Assembly: GCF_002646595.1 (NCBI RefSeq) | Contig: NZ_PDUD01000052.1 | Span: 1-64,000, forward strand | Source of the DNA: Flavilitoribacter nigricans DSM 23189 = NBRC 102662 | Lineage (GTDB): Bacteria; Bacteroidota; Bacteroidia; Chitinophagales; Saprospiraceae | DNA length: 64,000 nt | Reading direction: 5' to 3' | Part shown: one piece after another, positions 25,071 through 34,494 of the stretch | How the letters are laid out: every line of letters begins with the position of its first letter | Position numbering within the stretch: position 1 is the first letter of the stretch | The notes under the pieces: model-generated | What the model was told of the DNA's origin: nothing | Database searches by the model: none | The model's input: the letters and a program-made list of their open reading frames with translations, nothing else | Position numbers and translations under genes: made by a program

Positions 25071-28037
25071 ATGAAGCAGGTCGCTACCCCATTCTTGCTC
25101 GCGCTATTGCTCTTAAGTACGCTCACCGCATCGGCTCAGATACTGCGGGGGAAGATCCTCCGGTATGGAGAGGCCCAATCCGGCCTGAGCATCCAAAAAA
25201 ATGGCCGGGGATTTAAGTCGCTCACCGATATCAACGGTAATTTTCTCATCAAAGCGAAAGAAGGAAATAAGTTGTTCGTCCGTCAGGGCGATACGACCTG
25301 GATCCTACCGGCCCGCCAAAATATGGAGATCGAACTCAGCGAATTGGCTCGTGAGCCGGAGGATACGGCCCGTCCCGCTGTCGAAAAACCCGCCATGACC
25401 AGCAGTTGGGGAGATACCCTCGGGGCCGTCACGACTATCCAAAGGAAAGACTTTAACGACGGCAATATCTTCGATCCCTACGGTCTCATTCAGGGATTGG
25501 TGCCCGGTCTCACGGTCGCCAAACCCGGCGGTGATCCGCTGGGAAACTACCAGGTACAATTGCGGGGGCTGCATACTTTTGATGAGTTCACGAGTGATCC
25601 CCGCGAGCGGGTGATCGACCGGAGGCAACCGCTGCTGGTGATCGATGGACTACCCGGAGCCGACCTCCTCACCCTTGACCCGGCTGATATCGCGACCATC
25701 CGGATATTGCGGGACGTGGCCTCCACTGCTGCTTACGGTTTGCGCGGCGCCAATGGAGTCATCGAGATCGAGACCAGGCTGCCCGGGGATGATCCGCTAA
25801 GCGTCACCTACCACAGCTACCTGGCCCACGAAACCCCCACCGGCATGACGGATGTACTGTCGGCTACGGAATTTGCCCGTCGGACCGGAACGCCCAATAC
25901 TGCTTATTACCGCCCTGGTTTTAACCTGGGAGATGATACGGACTGGCAGCGTGAGATCAGCCGGAAGGTCTGGAACCATACGCACCAACTGGCCGCCGGA
26001 GGCACCTTCGGGAATACGCGCTATCAGCTTGCCCTCAACTACCGCGATCAGCAGGGCGTTGCCAAAAGATCCGGTTTTCACCAGTGGAACAGCCGCCTGC
26101 ACCTGCAGCAGGCACTCTGGAAGGACCGTCTGAAGATCGGGATCCAGGCCGCGCATACCGGAAGGAATTTCCAGGATGTGGAGCCCAACATCTTCCTGCA
26201 GGCCGCGCAGTACAATCCCACTTCCCCGATTTACAGTGATACCAGTACCCGTTATGGCGGTTACCAGCAGATGCCCTTCTACCTTTATTTCAACCCGGTA
26301 GCGGCCCAGGAGCAAACCACTCGCGAAGGACACCAAAAGGTGAATACCCTCGGCGGCTATGTTCAACTCGAACCGCTGGCCGGTCTGGAACTGGCAGGAC
26401 GCTATACCCGACAGCACAGCGACCGGCTCTACGGCCAGCACTACCCCCGGAATGCCTTTTTCGGAGGCTACGATGTCGGTGGGTCGGCCCTTCGTGACGC
26501 GCAATTGCTGGATAATCAGCACGGGCAACTAAGTGCAGCCTACGGTCTCAACTGGAGCAAGCATCGGTTAAAAGTTCGGGCTGCCTATACCTATCAGCGC
26601 TGGGATCTCGATTACGAACAGATTATCGCCCGGCAGTTTACAAACGATGATTTTTCCTACGAACGGACGGATGGAGCCGCCAATCTCGAACGCCTTCAGC
26701 ACCGAACTCTGGACGAGCAGATCGCCCTTACCTCCACGCTGGAATACCACTGGAACAAAACGGTTTTCGTAAAGGGACTCCTGCGCCGCGAAGGCGCCTC
26801 CCGGCTGGGGCCGAAAAATAAATGGGCCTGGTTTCCCGGCCTGCAGACGGCAGTATCCCTGCACCGGATCTTCAATTGGTCCAACCGATTCCATCTCAGG
26901 ATGAGTTACGGGGAGGCCGGGCAACTGCCGCCCAAAAATTTCGCAAGTCACTGGAAGGTGGGTCCTCAGGATTACATGTACTATGCCGGGCAATATATCC
27001 GCTCCTACGATTTCACCAATACGCCCAATCCCGGGATCGGAGCGGAGCACCGCTCCGAGTGGAATATCGGACTTGATTTCGGCCTGCTCGCCAACCGGAT
27101 CCGGCTGAACCTCGACTGGTACCGGAGCACCAGCCGGGATATCATCGCCCGCACGGAACTTCCTACGCCTCCCTATCCCCAGATATCCTACTTTGATAAT
27201 TTCGGCGCCTTGCAAAACCAGGGGCTGGAAGTGGGCCTGGCTACCCAATTGATAGACAATACTCAATTGCAGTGGCATACCGGCCTGCAGTTTTCTACCA
27301 ACACGACCCGCATGCTGGATATGAATCATCCGCAGGCCAGAAATGTCATTGAATACCGGGGAGTGGGCCGGCTCGGTTCTCCGGGGCTCTGTTGCACCAC
27401 CGCACAACGCCTGGAAGAAGGGGAAAAGATCGGCAATTTTTACGGCCCGGTCTACCAGGGTATCGATCAGGAAGGCCGGTGGCAACTGGCGGATCTGAAT
27501 AATAACGGCATCCCGGATTTCGGCGATGAGCAACAGATCGGCAACGCTCAGCCGGACCTGCAGTTCGGCTGGACGAACGACCTGCAATGGGGGGCATTCG
27601 AATTGAGCTGGATGTTGCGGGGTATCCTGGGCCACGATCTGATCAATGCTCACCGCATTCGGTTGGAAAACCCGGAAAGTCTGGGGCCCTACAATGTCTT
27701 TTCCAGTCTTTTCGAAGGAGAAAAACTGCGGTTGCGCGATTATCCCGTTCTGTCTTCCTACTATGTGGAGGATGCTTCCTTTGTCCGGCTGGATTACCTT
27801 ACACTGGCCTATCGTTTTAAGTTGCCCGAATCGGCCCGGCTTTCCGGGCTACAACTTTACCTCAACGCCCGGAACGTATTCACGCTGAGCGCATACTCCG
27901 GCCCGGACCCGGATCTCTGGCTGAACAATGCCGGTAATCTCCTGGCACCAGGTGTAGCTTCGCCCTCCAGTTTCGGTGAACGGGGCCTCTATTTCCCCGC
28001 ACGCAGCTTTACGCTGGGCGTAAGGCTTGAAATGTAA
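25071..28037 (+). CDS. SusC/RagA-family TonB-linked outer membrane receptor, without SusD partner
   Basis: A 988-residue outer-membrane transporter. A signal peptide (to ASAQ) is followed by a short carboxypeptidase-like domain (ILRGKILRYGEAQSGLSI) and a plug domain with QVQLRGLHTF, PLLVIDGLPGADL and ILRDVASTAAYGLRGANGVIEI, the standard SusC/RagA plug signature. The remainder is barrel strands. The energy-coupling TonB box is not obvious. It would import large nutrients with TonB-ExbBD. No SusD-like lipoprotein lies beside it; the next gene is convergent CotH. Whether the partner is elsewhere is unknown. Confidence 0.92.
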   Translation: MKQVATPFLLALLLLSTLTASAQILRGKILRYGEAQSGLSIQKNGRGFKSLTDINGNFLIKAKEGNKLFVRQGDTTWILPARQNMEIELSELAREPEDTARPAVEKPAMTSSWGDTLGAVTTIQRKDFNDGNIFDPYGLIQGLVPGLTVAKPGGDPLGNYQVQLRGLHTFDEFTSDPRERVIDRRQPLLVIDGLPGADLLTLDPADIATIRILRDVASTAAYGLRGANGVIEIETRLPGDDPLSVTYHSYLAHETPTGMTDVLSATEFARRTGTPNTAYYRPGFNLGDDTDWQREISRKVWNHTHQLAAGGTFGNTRYQLALNYRDQQGVAKRSGFHQWNSRLHLQQALWKDRLKIGIQAAHTGRNFQDVEPNIFLQAAQYNPTSPIYSDTSTRYGGYQQMPFYLYFNPVAAQEQTTREGHQKVNTLGGYVQLEPLAGLELAGRYTRQHSDRLYGQHYPRNAFFGGYDVGGSALRDAQLLDNQHGQLSAAYGLNWSKHRLKVRAAYTYQRWDLDYEQIIARQFTNDDFSYERTDGAANLERLQHRTLDEQIALTSTLEYHWNKTVFVKGLLRREGASRLGPKNKWAWFPGLQTAVSLHRIFNWSNRFHLRMSYGEAGQLPPKNFASHWKVGPQDYMYYAGQYIRSYDFTNTPNPGIGAEHRSEWNIGLDFGLLANRIRLNLDWYRSTSRDIIARTELPTPPYPQISYFDNFGALQNQGLEVGLATQLIDNTQLQWHTGLQFSTNTTRMLDMNHPQARNVIEYRGVGRLGSPGLCCTTAQRLEEGEKIGNFYGPVYQGIDQEGRWQLADLNNNGIPDFGDEQQIGNAQPDLQFGWTNDLQWGAFELSWMLRGILGHDLINAHRIRLENPESLGPYNVFSSLFEGEKLRLRDYPVLSSYYVEDASFVRLDYLTLAYRFKLPESARLSGLQLYLNARNVFTLSAYSGPDPDLWLNNAGNLLAPGVASPSSFGERGLYFPARSFTLGVRLEM

Positions 28038-28043
28038 CTCTTT

Positions 28044-29522
28044 TCAGAAGGCGTTGATCTCGCCGTCCATCCACTGTGAGCGCAGTTCGAGAAAGTTTTT
28101 CAGGCTGCGGATCGCTCCGTCGTAATTGATCTGCCCGCCGATATCCCAACGGGTATAATTGCGGGCGATACCACCATTGGACACCAGATAACTGGCCGTT
28201 TGGTCTACCAGATCCAGCAGAGCCGTCGTGCTGAGTACGCCTCCCCGCAATTCCGCCCAGCGCTCCTTAACTGCTTGCCGGAAAACGGGATCCTCCAGCA
28301 AGCGGGTCCACCAGAAAGGCATCATCCAGGCGTCGGAACTAACGTATTGATTGTAATTGATCACCCAATCATCCCAGGGAATGCGGTCGCCGGTATCGTA
28401 GCCGATATTCAGGTCCCAGACCGGTCCCATTTTCAGTTTCTCCCCCCGATCCTTGTGCATGTAGGTACTGAGGCGGTAGGCATCCACATTGCGGCAGAGC
28501 TCGTTGATCAGGAAATAATCGACAAAACTGCTGAGGTCGATATAATCTGTATAAGTCCGCAGCTCCGTGCTGAAGTCATCCTCCAGCAGGGCCGTCTCAA
28601 ACTGATGGATGTAATCCTGGATATAAGCTTTCTGCTCCGCGCTGACATCCTCCGCATCCGGGTATTCGTAGAGAAAGTAGGTTTCCAGGTACTGATTGGC
28701 GTGGTAGGGCGGCCCGTAGGGTTCGAAGGAAAGCGGTTGGCCCGTAATATCGTAGCGGGAGCGAAAGCTGAATTCCTCCCGGTAAGTGGCATCATCGGCC
28801 CAGTTATCCGCGTAGTATTCCAGCGGCTTCTGGAGGCCCAGATCCCCTCCGGAAGTTTTATCGATCTTTAGAATATAGCCCCCAGTTATTGAGCTTGGGT
28901 CATTATCCGCAGGCCCGAGCGATTTAACGGCAATGCGGTCCCCGTCCCTTTTCAGTTTTTCCATAAAAACGTAAACGCCCTCGTATACCCCGTTGATCTC
29001 CAGCTCGACAAACCGGCATCGACTGGCGTACCGTCCCATGTTGCGGAAGAGTTGATACCCAAGGTAATGGTACATCAGGGTGCGGTCCTGGATACGGCGA
29101 TCTCCCAGACTAACGATATGGCCGTTGAGTATCCAGTCTTCTTCAGCCGGGAAGTCGAAAAAAGCGACATCGGTATCTTCACCGGCGGCATTCCAGGTCT
29201 CCAGGCCAAACGACTTCTTATCCGAAAGCCGAAAGGAGGTCGACCCGCGGTATTCAATCCCGATCGGCGTACGCTGGACCTCATTTTTGCGGATGAAGAT
29301 CTTCAGCTCGGCGGAGATCTTGGGTTCATTTTCAATCTGTATGCCTCTGGTATCAATGGTGAGATAGGGGATCTCACTGTCTCCGGTCTCTACAGCGAAC
29401 GTTGTTGTTTCCGGCAGCGGATCATCGGTAGTTGTTTTTTTGCATCCAACGGAAATCACGAGGCTTAACAGCAGAAAGTATCCGATTGAACGAAAGCTAA
29501 GGGTCCTGTTCTGTCTTTTCAT
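28044..29522 (-). CDS. CotH-family protein kinase-like lipoprotein
   Basis: A 492-residue protein with lipoprotein signal (LLLSLVISVGC, Cys about residue 27). It shows the CotH fold: GIEYRGSTSFRLSDKKSFGLETW, DWILNGHIVSLGDRRIQDRTL, FVELEINGVYEGVYVFMEKLKRD and GPVWDLNIGYDTGD, where the last motif carries the metal-binding Asp. Known CotH proteins phosphorylate spore-coat proteins; in Bacteroidota they are cell-surface proteins with poorly known targets. It ends six bases from the SusC gene stop, tail to tail, with no spacer for a terminator. Confidence 0.9.
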   Translation of the reverse strand: MKRQNRTLSFRSIGYFLLLSLVISVGCKKTTTDDPLPETTTFAVETGDSEIPYLTIDTRGIQIENEPKISAELKIFIRKNEVQRTPIGIEYRGSTSFRLSDKKSFGLETWNAAGEDTDVAFFDFPAEEDWILNGHIVSLGDRRIQDRTLMYHYLGYQLFRNMGRYASRCRFVELEINGVYEGVYVFMEKLKRDGDRIAVKSLGPADNDPSSITGGYILKIDKTSGGDLGLQKPLEYYADNWADDATYREEFSFRSRYDITGQPLSFEPYGPPYHANQYLETYFLYEYPDAEDVSAEQKAYIQDYIHQFETALLEDDFSTELRTYTDYIDLSSFVDYFLINELCRNVDAYRLSTYMHKDRGEKLKMGPVWDLNIGYDTGDRIPWDDWVINYNQYVSSDAWMMPFWWTRLLEDPVFRQAVKERWAELRGGVLSTTALLDLVDQTASYLVSNGGIARNYTRWDIGGQINYDGAIRSLKNFLELRSQWMDGEINAF

Positions 29523-29700
29523 GGAAGGGCTTTTTTGGCTGAGCGTTTAAGAATGGGGCAGTGTTTCCCGCCCTTATCATTGTTCTAAGATAATTGTTTG
29601 CAACAAAATGTGCCCTCATTTCGGTACCGAACATCCCTTTAAGCGCGACTGTTCTTGGAATATCTGACACCCTTTCAAAACATCGTAAAACCCAATCGCC

Positions 29701-30075
29701 GTGAGACGATACGCCTTAGGTCTTGTACTATTCTCCGTTTTCATTCTGGTCTTCGGATTCATTACCGGAAAGATTTCATCGGAAAGTTTTCAATACATCT
29801 CCATCCCGGGTCTGTTCTTCGCCGTGGTGAAATCCCTGGTTGTGGTGCTGGTACTTCTACTGGCTCTGATGGCTTCCATTCCTTCATTTCTGATCGACTT
29901 TATCCTCTTGTTCGTGACCGATTACGATTTTCCCATACTGAGTAATTTATGGAATGTCTGTTGGGACGGCGTCACGCTCAACTGGTTCTGGACCGAAACC
30001 ACCGGCTCTTCTCTGTTTTTCGGAGCCCTGATCCTCCTGTTGATCAGCGGCGCCTTCTCGCGAAGACGGTGGTGA
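29701..30075 (+). CDS. Small membrane protein of unknown function
   Basis: A 124-residue protein with a GTG start. Three hydrophobic segments span about residues 4-24, 38-72 and 101-117. The tail is SRRRW. No motif was recognised. Its Phe/Leu-rich composition resembles a genuine small integral membrane protein rather than a spurious frame, but the frame is short. Confidence 0.55.
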   Translation: MRRYALGLVLFSVFILVFGFITGKISSESFQYISIPGLFFAVVKSLVVVLVLLLALMASIPSFLIDFILLFVTDYDFPILSNLWNVCWDGVTLNWFWTETTGSSLFFGALILLLISGAFSRRRW

Positions 30076-30176
30076 TAACCAGCATTTTATCGCTCTTTGG
30101 GAAAATACTTTATCTGTTCTACTGTAGTCCGGAAAGGATCGCAGTAGCAGGTCTTCAACTTAAATCTGGATAATCT

Positions 30177-30209
30177 TTTGTCACATCTGTGCCAATGGCA
30201 GTATATTTG
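30177..30209 (+). promoter_or_regulatory. Bacteroidota-type promoter of the AraC-FlgO-TPR gene
   Basis: TTTG at 30177-30180, a 21-base spacer, and TATATTTG at 30202-30209 match the -33/-7 consensus for the Bacteroidota primary sigma factor. The predicted transcription start lies about 20 bases before the ATG at 30236. Confidence 0.75.
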
Positions 30210-30235
30210 CTTTACGGGTGTACGAGTAAAGCAAG

Positions 30236-32191
30236 ATGGTGGCAAAGGACTTTTCAGAAGATCAATTTATCAATGGGCTCAGGGAGATTGTGGAACAAAA
30301 CCTCGACAATCCCAACTTCTCTATTGAACAACTCTGCCGCAAGGCCGGTGTAAGCCGCACCCAGCTGCACCGGAAGATCAAGGCTGCCACCCAGCTTTCC
30401 ACTTCCCATCTCATCCGCAAGATCCGGCTGGAAAAAGCCCGCCAGCTGCTCGAGCAGACCGACGATCATATCGCCGGGATCGCTTTTCAGACCGGCCACA
30501 GCAGTCCGCAGAATTTCAGCAAATACTTCGTTAAAGAATACGGTCTGAGTCCCAGTAATTACCGTAAGGAGATTCAGCAAAAGCAGACGGACGTTCCCAA
30601 AGAAAACAGGGAAGTCTCCGAACTGCCCCAGCCCGAAGTACAGACGCCCGAAAGCCCGGAAACAGCTTCCAACCCGGGATACCATCTGTGGAAATACCTG
30701 ATCGCCGCCGCCATCCTGTTGCTTTTGGCCGGAGCCTCCTGGCTGTATTTTTCCCGGACACCCGCCCCGGAGCCCGATATGGTGACTCCTTCCATTGCGG
30801 TCATTCCCTTCCAGAACTACGGTGATGATCTGAATGAATTTTACAGTGAGGGCGTCGTAGAAGATATTCTTACCTACCTGACCCAGTTCAAGGGACTCAA
30901 AGTTATTTCGCGAACCTCTACCAATCGCTACAAGGATACCGGAAAATCCATCCGGGAAATTGCCCGGGAACTCGGGGTCAACTATATCCTCGAAGGTAGT
31001 GTGCGGCAGAACAGCCAGGAAGTACGCATTACCGCCCAGTTGATCCGGGTGCACGATGATCAGCACATCTGGGCCCATCGTTATGACCGGCCGAAAAATA
31101 ACGCGATGGAAATCCAGGCGGAAGTGGCACGGGATATCGCCACCTCGCTCAACCAATCGATCAGTCCGGCCCAACGGGATAAGCTGGCCCGCCCCCAAAC
31201 CGATAATTCCGAAGCTTACCAGGCCCTGTTGCGCGGCCGCTACCTGCAGCGGAGTCGTACCCGCGATAACCTTTACCGGAGTATTGATTTCTTTGATGAA
31301 GCGCTGAGACTGGATCCCGATTATTCCGAGGCCTACGCCGGTAAAGCGATCGCCTACAACCTGCTGGCCAACCTGCGTTACGATCCACCGCAGGAATCCG
31401 AGTTCCAGGATCTGGCCGAACAAAATGCCCTGCAGGCGATCAAGCACGATCGGGACAACGGACTGGCCTACGGCATCCTGGGTAATGTCTATGCCCAGCA
31501 ATTCCGCTGGCAAAAAGCCGTCCCTGCTTTTGAGATCGCCCTGGAACTCAGTCCGAATAGTGCCATTATCAACTACTGGTTCAGTCTCTCACTCCGGTAT
31601 ATCGGGGAATTGGAACGTTCCCTGAACTACCACCAGACGGCCAGCGAACTGGATCCGCTCCATCCCGTTATTCAGGCCGGGTACATCTACACCAGCCTGC
31701 TGGCCGGGAAATTTGAGCTTGCCGACCAACTACTCGCCCAGGTAGCACCCTTTATGGGAGATTCATTTCTGTATTACTACGTACTGGCGTTCTCGAAGAT
31801 GTGTAAAAAAGAATATCGTCCGGCCATCGAGGCCGCGGAGCAGGCCCTGGCCATCAATCCGTCGTTCCGGCAATCGGAATCCATAAAAATGTACTGCCTC
31901 GGACAGCTCGGCGTACACGAACCGGTCATCAGCTACGTAAACACGCTGGACACTACGATCGCACTGGAATGCCTGCGGGCCGCGCGCGCCTACATGGGCA
32001 TGGATCAGCCGGAAATGAGTTTACACTACCTCGAGCGGGCGGCAGCGATGGGCATGGCCCCCGAAGACCTGCCGGTTGATCCCATTTACCAGCAGCTCCA
32101 TACCGACCCGGCCTTTACCGCTATTCTGGAACAATTTAATTTTCTTCCATTCTTTCGGAATTCCGGCACCGTTGCCATCGACCGGGATTAG
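30236..32191 (+). CDS. AraC-type DNA-binding protein with FlgO-like domain and TPR tail
   Basis: A 651-residue one-piece membrane regulator. Residues 1-110 form an AraC helix-turn-helix pair (FSIEQLCRKAGVSRTQLHRKI and IAGIAFQTGHSSPQNFSKYF). A Glu/Pro linker and a single membrane helix (about 145-165, ending WLYFSRTP) follow. Residues ~180-290 are an adenylate-cyclase-associated/FlgO-like domain (SIAVIPFQNYGDDLNEFYSEG, LEGSVRQNSQEVRITAQLI), and TPR motifs run to the end. This arrangement puts the DNA-binding part in the cytoplasm and the TPRs across the membrane. A clear -33/-7 promoter precedes it, and possible operators lie immediately downstream. Confidence 0.88.
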   Translation: MVAKDFSEDQFINGLREIVEQNLDNPNFSIEQLCRKAGVSRTQLHRKIKAATQLSTSHLIRKIRLEKARQLLEQTDDHIAGIAFQTGHSSPQNFSKYFVKEYGLSPSNYRKEIQQKQTDVPKENREVSELPQPEVQTPESPETASNPGYHLWKYLIAAAILLLLAGASWLYFSRTPAPEPDMVTPSIAVIPFQNYGDDLNEFYSEGVVEDILTYLTQFKGLKVISRTSTNRYKDTGKSIREIARELGVNYILEGSVRQNSQEVRITAQLIRVHDDQHIWAHRYDRPKNNAMEIQAEVARDIATSLNQSISPAQRDKLARPQTDNSEAYQALLRGRYLQRSRTRDNLYRSIDFFDEALRLDPDYSEAYAGKAIAYNLLANLRYDPPQESEFQDLAEQNALQAIKHDRDNGLAYGILGNVYAQQFRWQKAVPAFEIALELSPNSAIINYWFSLSLRYIGELERSLNYHQTASELDPLHPVIQAGYIYTSLLAGKFELADQLLAQVAPFMGDSFLYYYVLAFSKMCKKEYRPAIEAAEQALAINPSFRQSESIKMYCLGQLGVHEPVISYVNTLDTTIALECLRAARAYMGMDQPEMSLHYLERAAAMGMAPEDLPVDPIYQQLHTDPAFTAILEQFNFLPFFRNSGTVAIDRD

Positions 32192-32201
32192 CGCCCATTG
32201 G

Positions 32202-32250
32202 AACAATACACCAAGGCCTGGAACAATACGCTAAGTATTCGCAACAATAC
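32202..32250. promoter_or_regulatory. Three phased direct repeats, possible AraC-type operator
   Basis: AACAATAC occurs at 32202, 32222 and 32243, spacing 20 and 21 bases, close to two helical turns; the first two share GGAACAATAC. The block is just downstream of the AraC-type gene and upstream of a terminator at 32490. The third copy, GCAACAATA, resembles one of the repeats at 50434. Confidence 0.55.
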
Positions 32251-32489
32251 GCACCGTCCTGTTGCTCAAAGAATTGCAATTTTACGAAACAAACGTACTC
32301 ATCCTATTCGATTTGCCAGACAGGCGATACCGTGTTTACCCACACCTAAACCAATAAACAATGACCATTGCCATGTACAGTGGATGGAATTTCCTGAAAT
32401 GTTCCGTCCCTAATGCCCCGGGTCTAACTACTTTTTTCGCAATTACCCGCAAACTCGCCTACTTATTAAAAACCCAAAAAATCTTTAGC
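32251..32489. other. Spacer with possible short transcript
   Basis: Between phased repeats and a terminator lies about 240 bases without a recognisable gene. A frame from 32361 reads through the terminator to 32582, so it is probably not a protein gene. A short non-coding RNA ending at the hairpin is possible. Confidence 0.35.
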
Positions 32490-32511
32490 AGGCCCGGTCT
32501 TAACCGGGCCT
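32490..32511 (+). terminator. Intrinsic-type terminator
   Basis: A 9-bp stem, AGGCCCGGT pairing with ACCGGGCCT across a CTTA loop, is preceded by an A-rich run and followed by TCTTGCC. It ends a transcript coming from the left. Confidence 0.7.
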
Positions 32512-32586
32512 TCTTGCCTTTCCGGCGAAGAGATCTTTTTGTCCCAAAAGTGATCGGGGTAGAAGATCTCGTGATGCCATAGCACC

Positions 32587-32620
32587 TTTGCCGGCCTTTG
32601 GGGGGATCAGTGTATATTTG
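32587..32620 (+). promoter_or_regulatory. Bacteroidota-type promoter of ywbE
   Basis: TTTG at 32587-32590, 22-base spacer, TATATTTG at 32613-32620. The ATG of the downstream gene is 24 bases further at 32645. Confidence 0.7.
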
Positions 32621-32644
32621 CACCCGAACCGTAAAAGCAAATCT

Positions 32645-32848
32645 ATGGAAGGGAATTTCCGCAAAAACATTCACCCCGGCCTCCTGGTACTGGTGGTACA
32701 GAAACAGGATCAGCGCACCGGTCGCCTGACAGAAGGGATCGTCAAGAATATTCTGACCAAATCCCCACAACACCCGCACGGGATCAAAGTGCGGCTGGAA
32801 GGTGGAGAGGTAGGCCGCGTAAAGGAGATCATTGAGGAGGAGGAATGA
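32645..32848 (+). CDS. ywbE: YwbE-family small protein (DUF2196)
   Basis: A 67-residue protein matching the YwbE family along its length: IHPGLLVLVVQKQDQRTG, LTEGIVKNILT and HPHGIKVRLEGGEVGRVKEI are the family's conserved blocks. The fold is a small beta barrel, and the biochemical role is unknown. The start at 32645 is placed by the promoter and by family length; an earlier ATG at 32588 would lie inside the -33 box. It is a monocistronic gene. Confidence 0.9.
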   Translation: MEGNFRKNIHPGLLVLVVQKQDQRTGRLTEGIVKNILTKSPQHPHGIKVRLEGGEVGRVKEIIEEEE

Positions 32849-32955
32849 GCCTCCGGGTACAGCGTGCCCCGATGTATCCTGATGCGAAGCGGATTGAAAA
32901 CCATTCCGCCACCTGGCATCGGGGCGCGCTGGCCTTATTTTTTTTGGTGAGTCCG

Positions 32956-34350
32956 CTATACGGAGAAGCGTTCCCAGGGACCAGTGATCGCCACGGTCTC
33001 CCCGCTTTCCTGAATATTCACGAACAACGTCTTTCCGGAAGGAGAAAATACCAGCCCGGCAAATTCCGAGGAAGAGCTCCGGTTGACCGCGAAATCGTAA
33101 ATTTTTCCATCCCGGTTAATGCCCCGGATGTGATTCAGTTCTCCGTTATCTTCGCATAACAACACGTCTCCCCAGGGAGCGATCGTCAGGTTGTCACACA
33201 TATGCAGGACGGTCTTGTCTTCCGATTCGGCAAATAGTTCCAGAGTGCCCGGGGTCTGGGTCTCATCCGGCGTACCTTCGCCGGGAGCAGTGCGATAGCG
33301 GAAGACCTGTCCGTGTCGCTTCGGTCCACCATTGGTACAGGCAAAGTACAATTCATCTTCACCGAACCAGATCCCCTCCCCCCGCGCAAAACGGGCCGCT
33401 CCGGCGGCGGAGCCCCGCAAGCGCAGATCATCCGCCGGACTCAGTACATCGTCCATGTCGATCCAGCGCACCTGCAGAGGACTTCCGATCCTGACCGCGG
33501 CGGATTCCCAGTTGCGGGTATCCAGGCCGGGCTGATCGATGATCGCCAGGGCCTGCAAACGTCCGCCGGCGTGCAACTGTCCGCGTACTTCGGGAATGTA
33601 GCGATAGAACAGACCGTTCCCGGCATCTTCCGTTTGGTAGACGATCCCGGTCTTGGGATCCACCGCTACGGCTTCGTGATTAAAACGCCCCATCGCGGTA
33701 ATCGGTACCGGATCGACGATGCCGATCTGATCGGTAGCCGGGATCTCGAATACAAACCCGTGGTCTTTTTCGATCTTATCGCTTTTTTTAGTAACGTCTT
33801 CCTCACAGGTGAGCCAGCTGTTCCAGGGCGTCACTCCGCCGGCACAGTTCCGGTATGTTCCCGCCAGGCTCAGGTACTGCCGCTCTACCTGTCCGGTAGA
33901 TTCATTGTAAATAAAGGTAGTGGTACCGCCCAGGCCGGGCATCTCAGAATTGCCGGCGTCGTAGAGCTTCGCCAGATCTCCCTGCGACAGCAATTCGTTT
34001 TTCTTTCCAAATGGACTGTAGTCCAGGGGAAGCGGACTGTTCTCGTGGTTCCGCACCACGATCACCTTACCGTCCGGTCCGCTGAAGGCTCCCATCCCGT
34101 CCGCCCGTCCGGGCACCAGGAATCCGTCGTCCATCTTTTCACCGACCCGGGAAATGATCCGGTACTCAAACCCATCGGGCAGATCCATGTATTGCTGCGG
34201 ATCGGTTTTCAGACTGAGATCGAAGTCAGGAGGGGTTTTGGTACCCTTATCGACCGATCCGGTACAACGGGCGAGGGCCAGAAAACCCAGACTGATGAGG
34301 GCGGATTGCTGGATAAAATCTCTACGCTTGAGGGCTCTTTCTTCTTGCAT
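32956..34350 (-). CDS. PhoX-family alkaline phosphatase, Tat-exported lipoprotein
   Basis: A 464-residue protein of the PhoX/DUF839 beta-propeller family, phosphatases that use Fe and Ca and hydrolyse phosphomonoesters in the periplasm. The ATG at 34350 gives a twin-arginine signal (LKRRDFIQQSALISLGFLALARC) ending in a possible lipobox Cys. Family blocks include VVRNHENSP, LGGTTTFIYN, RNCAGGVTPWNSWLTCEED, GRFNHEAVAV and YQTEDAGNGLFYRYIP. Export of folded metal enzyme by Tat is the family rule. No phosphate-regulon site is evident. Confidence 0.92.
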   Translation of the reverse strand: MQEERALKRRDFIQQSALISLGFLALARCTGSVDKGTKTPPDFDLSLKTDPQQYMDLPDGFEYRIISRVGEKMDDGFLVPGRADGMGAFSGPDGKVIVVRNHENSPLPLDYSPFGKKNELLSQGDLAKLYDAGNSEMPGLGGTTTFIYNESTGQVERQYLSLAGTYRNCAGGVTPWNSWLTCEEDVTKKSDKIEKDHGFVFEIPATDQIGIVDPVPITAMGRFNHEAVAVDPKTGIVYQTEDAGNGLFYRYIPEVRGQLHAGGRLQALAIIDQPGLDTRNWESAAVRIGSPLQVRWIDMDDVLSPADDLRLRGSAAGAARFARGEGIWFGEDELYFACTNGGPKRHGQVFRYRTAPGEGTPDETQTPGTLELFAESEDKTVLHMCDNLTIAPWGDVLLCEDNGELNHIRGINRDGKIYDFAVNRSSSSEFAGLVFSPSGKTLFVNIQESGETVAITGPWERFSV

Positions 34351-34494
34351 GATTGGTTTGCTTGTTTGATCGTAAAGATAATTTTTCCGGACCGTTATCT
34401 GATCATCGGCAGCCCCCTTTTCCCATTGGTGCAGTAGTAGCTGGCCCCGGGCAAATGATCCCGGACGCCGTGCCACCGGGCCCGAGCCTGTCCT

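Noticed and set aside
29655-29945. 96-residue frame overlapping the small membrane protein
   Set aside because: The overlapping frame from 29701 has clear membrane segments, while this one is Arg/His-rich without pattern.
32361-32582. 73-residue frame downstream of the AraC gene
   Set aside because: It reads through a good terminator hairpin at 32490-32511 and into the upstream region of the ywbE promoter.
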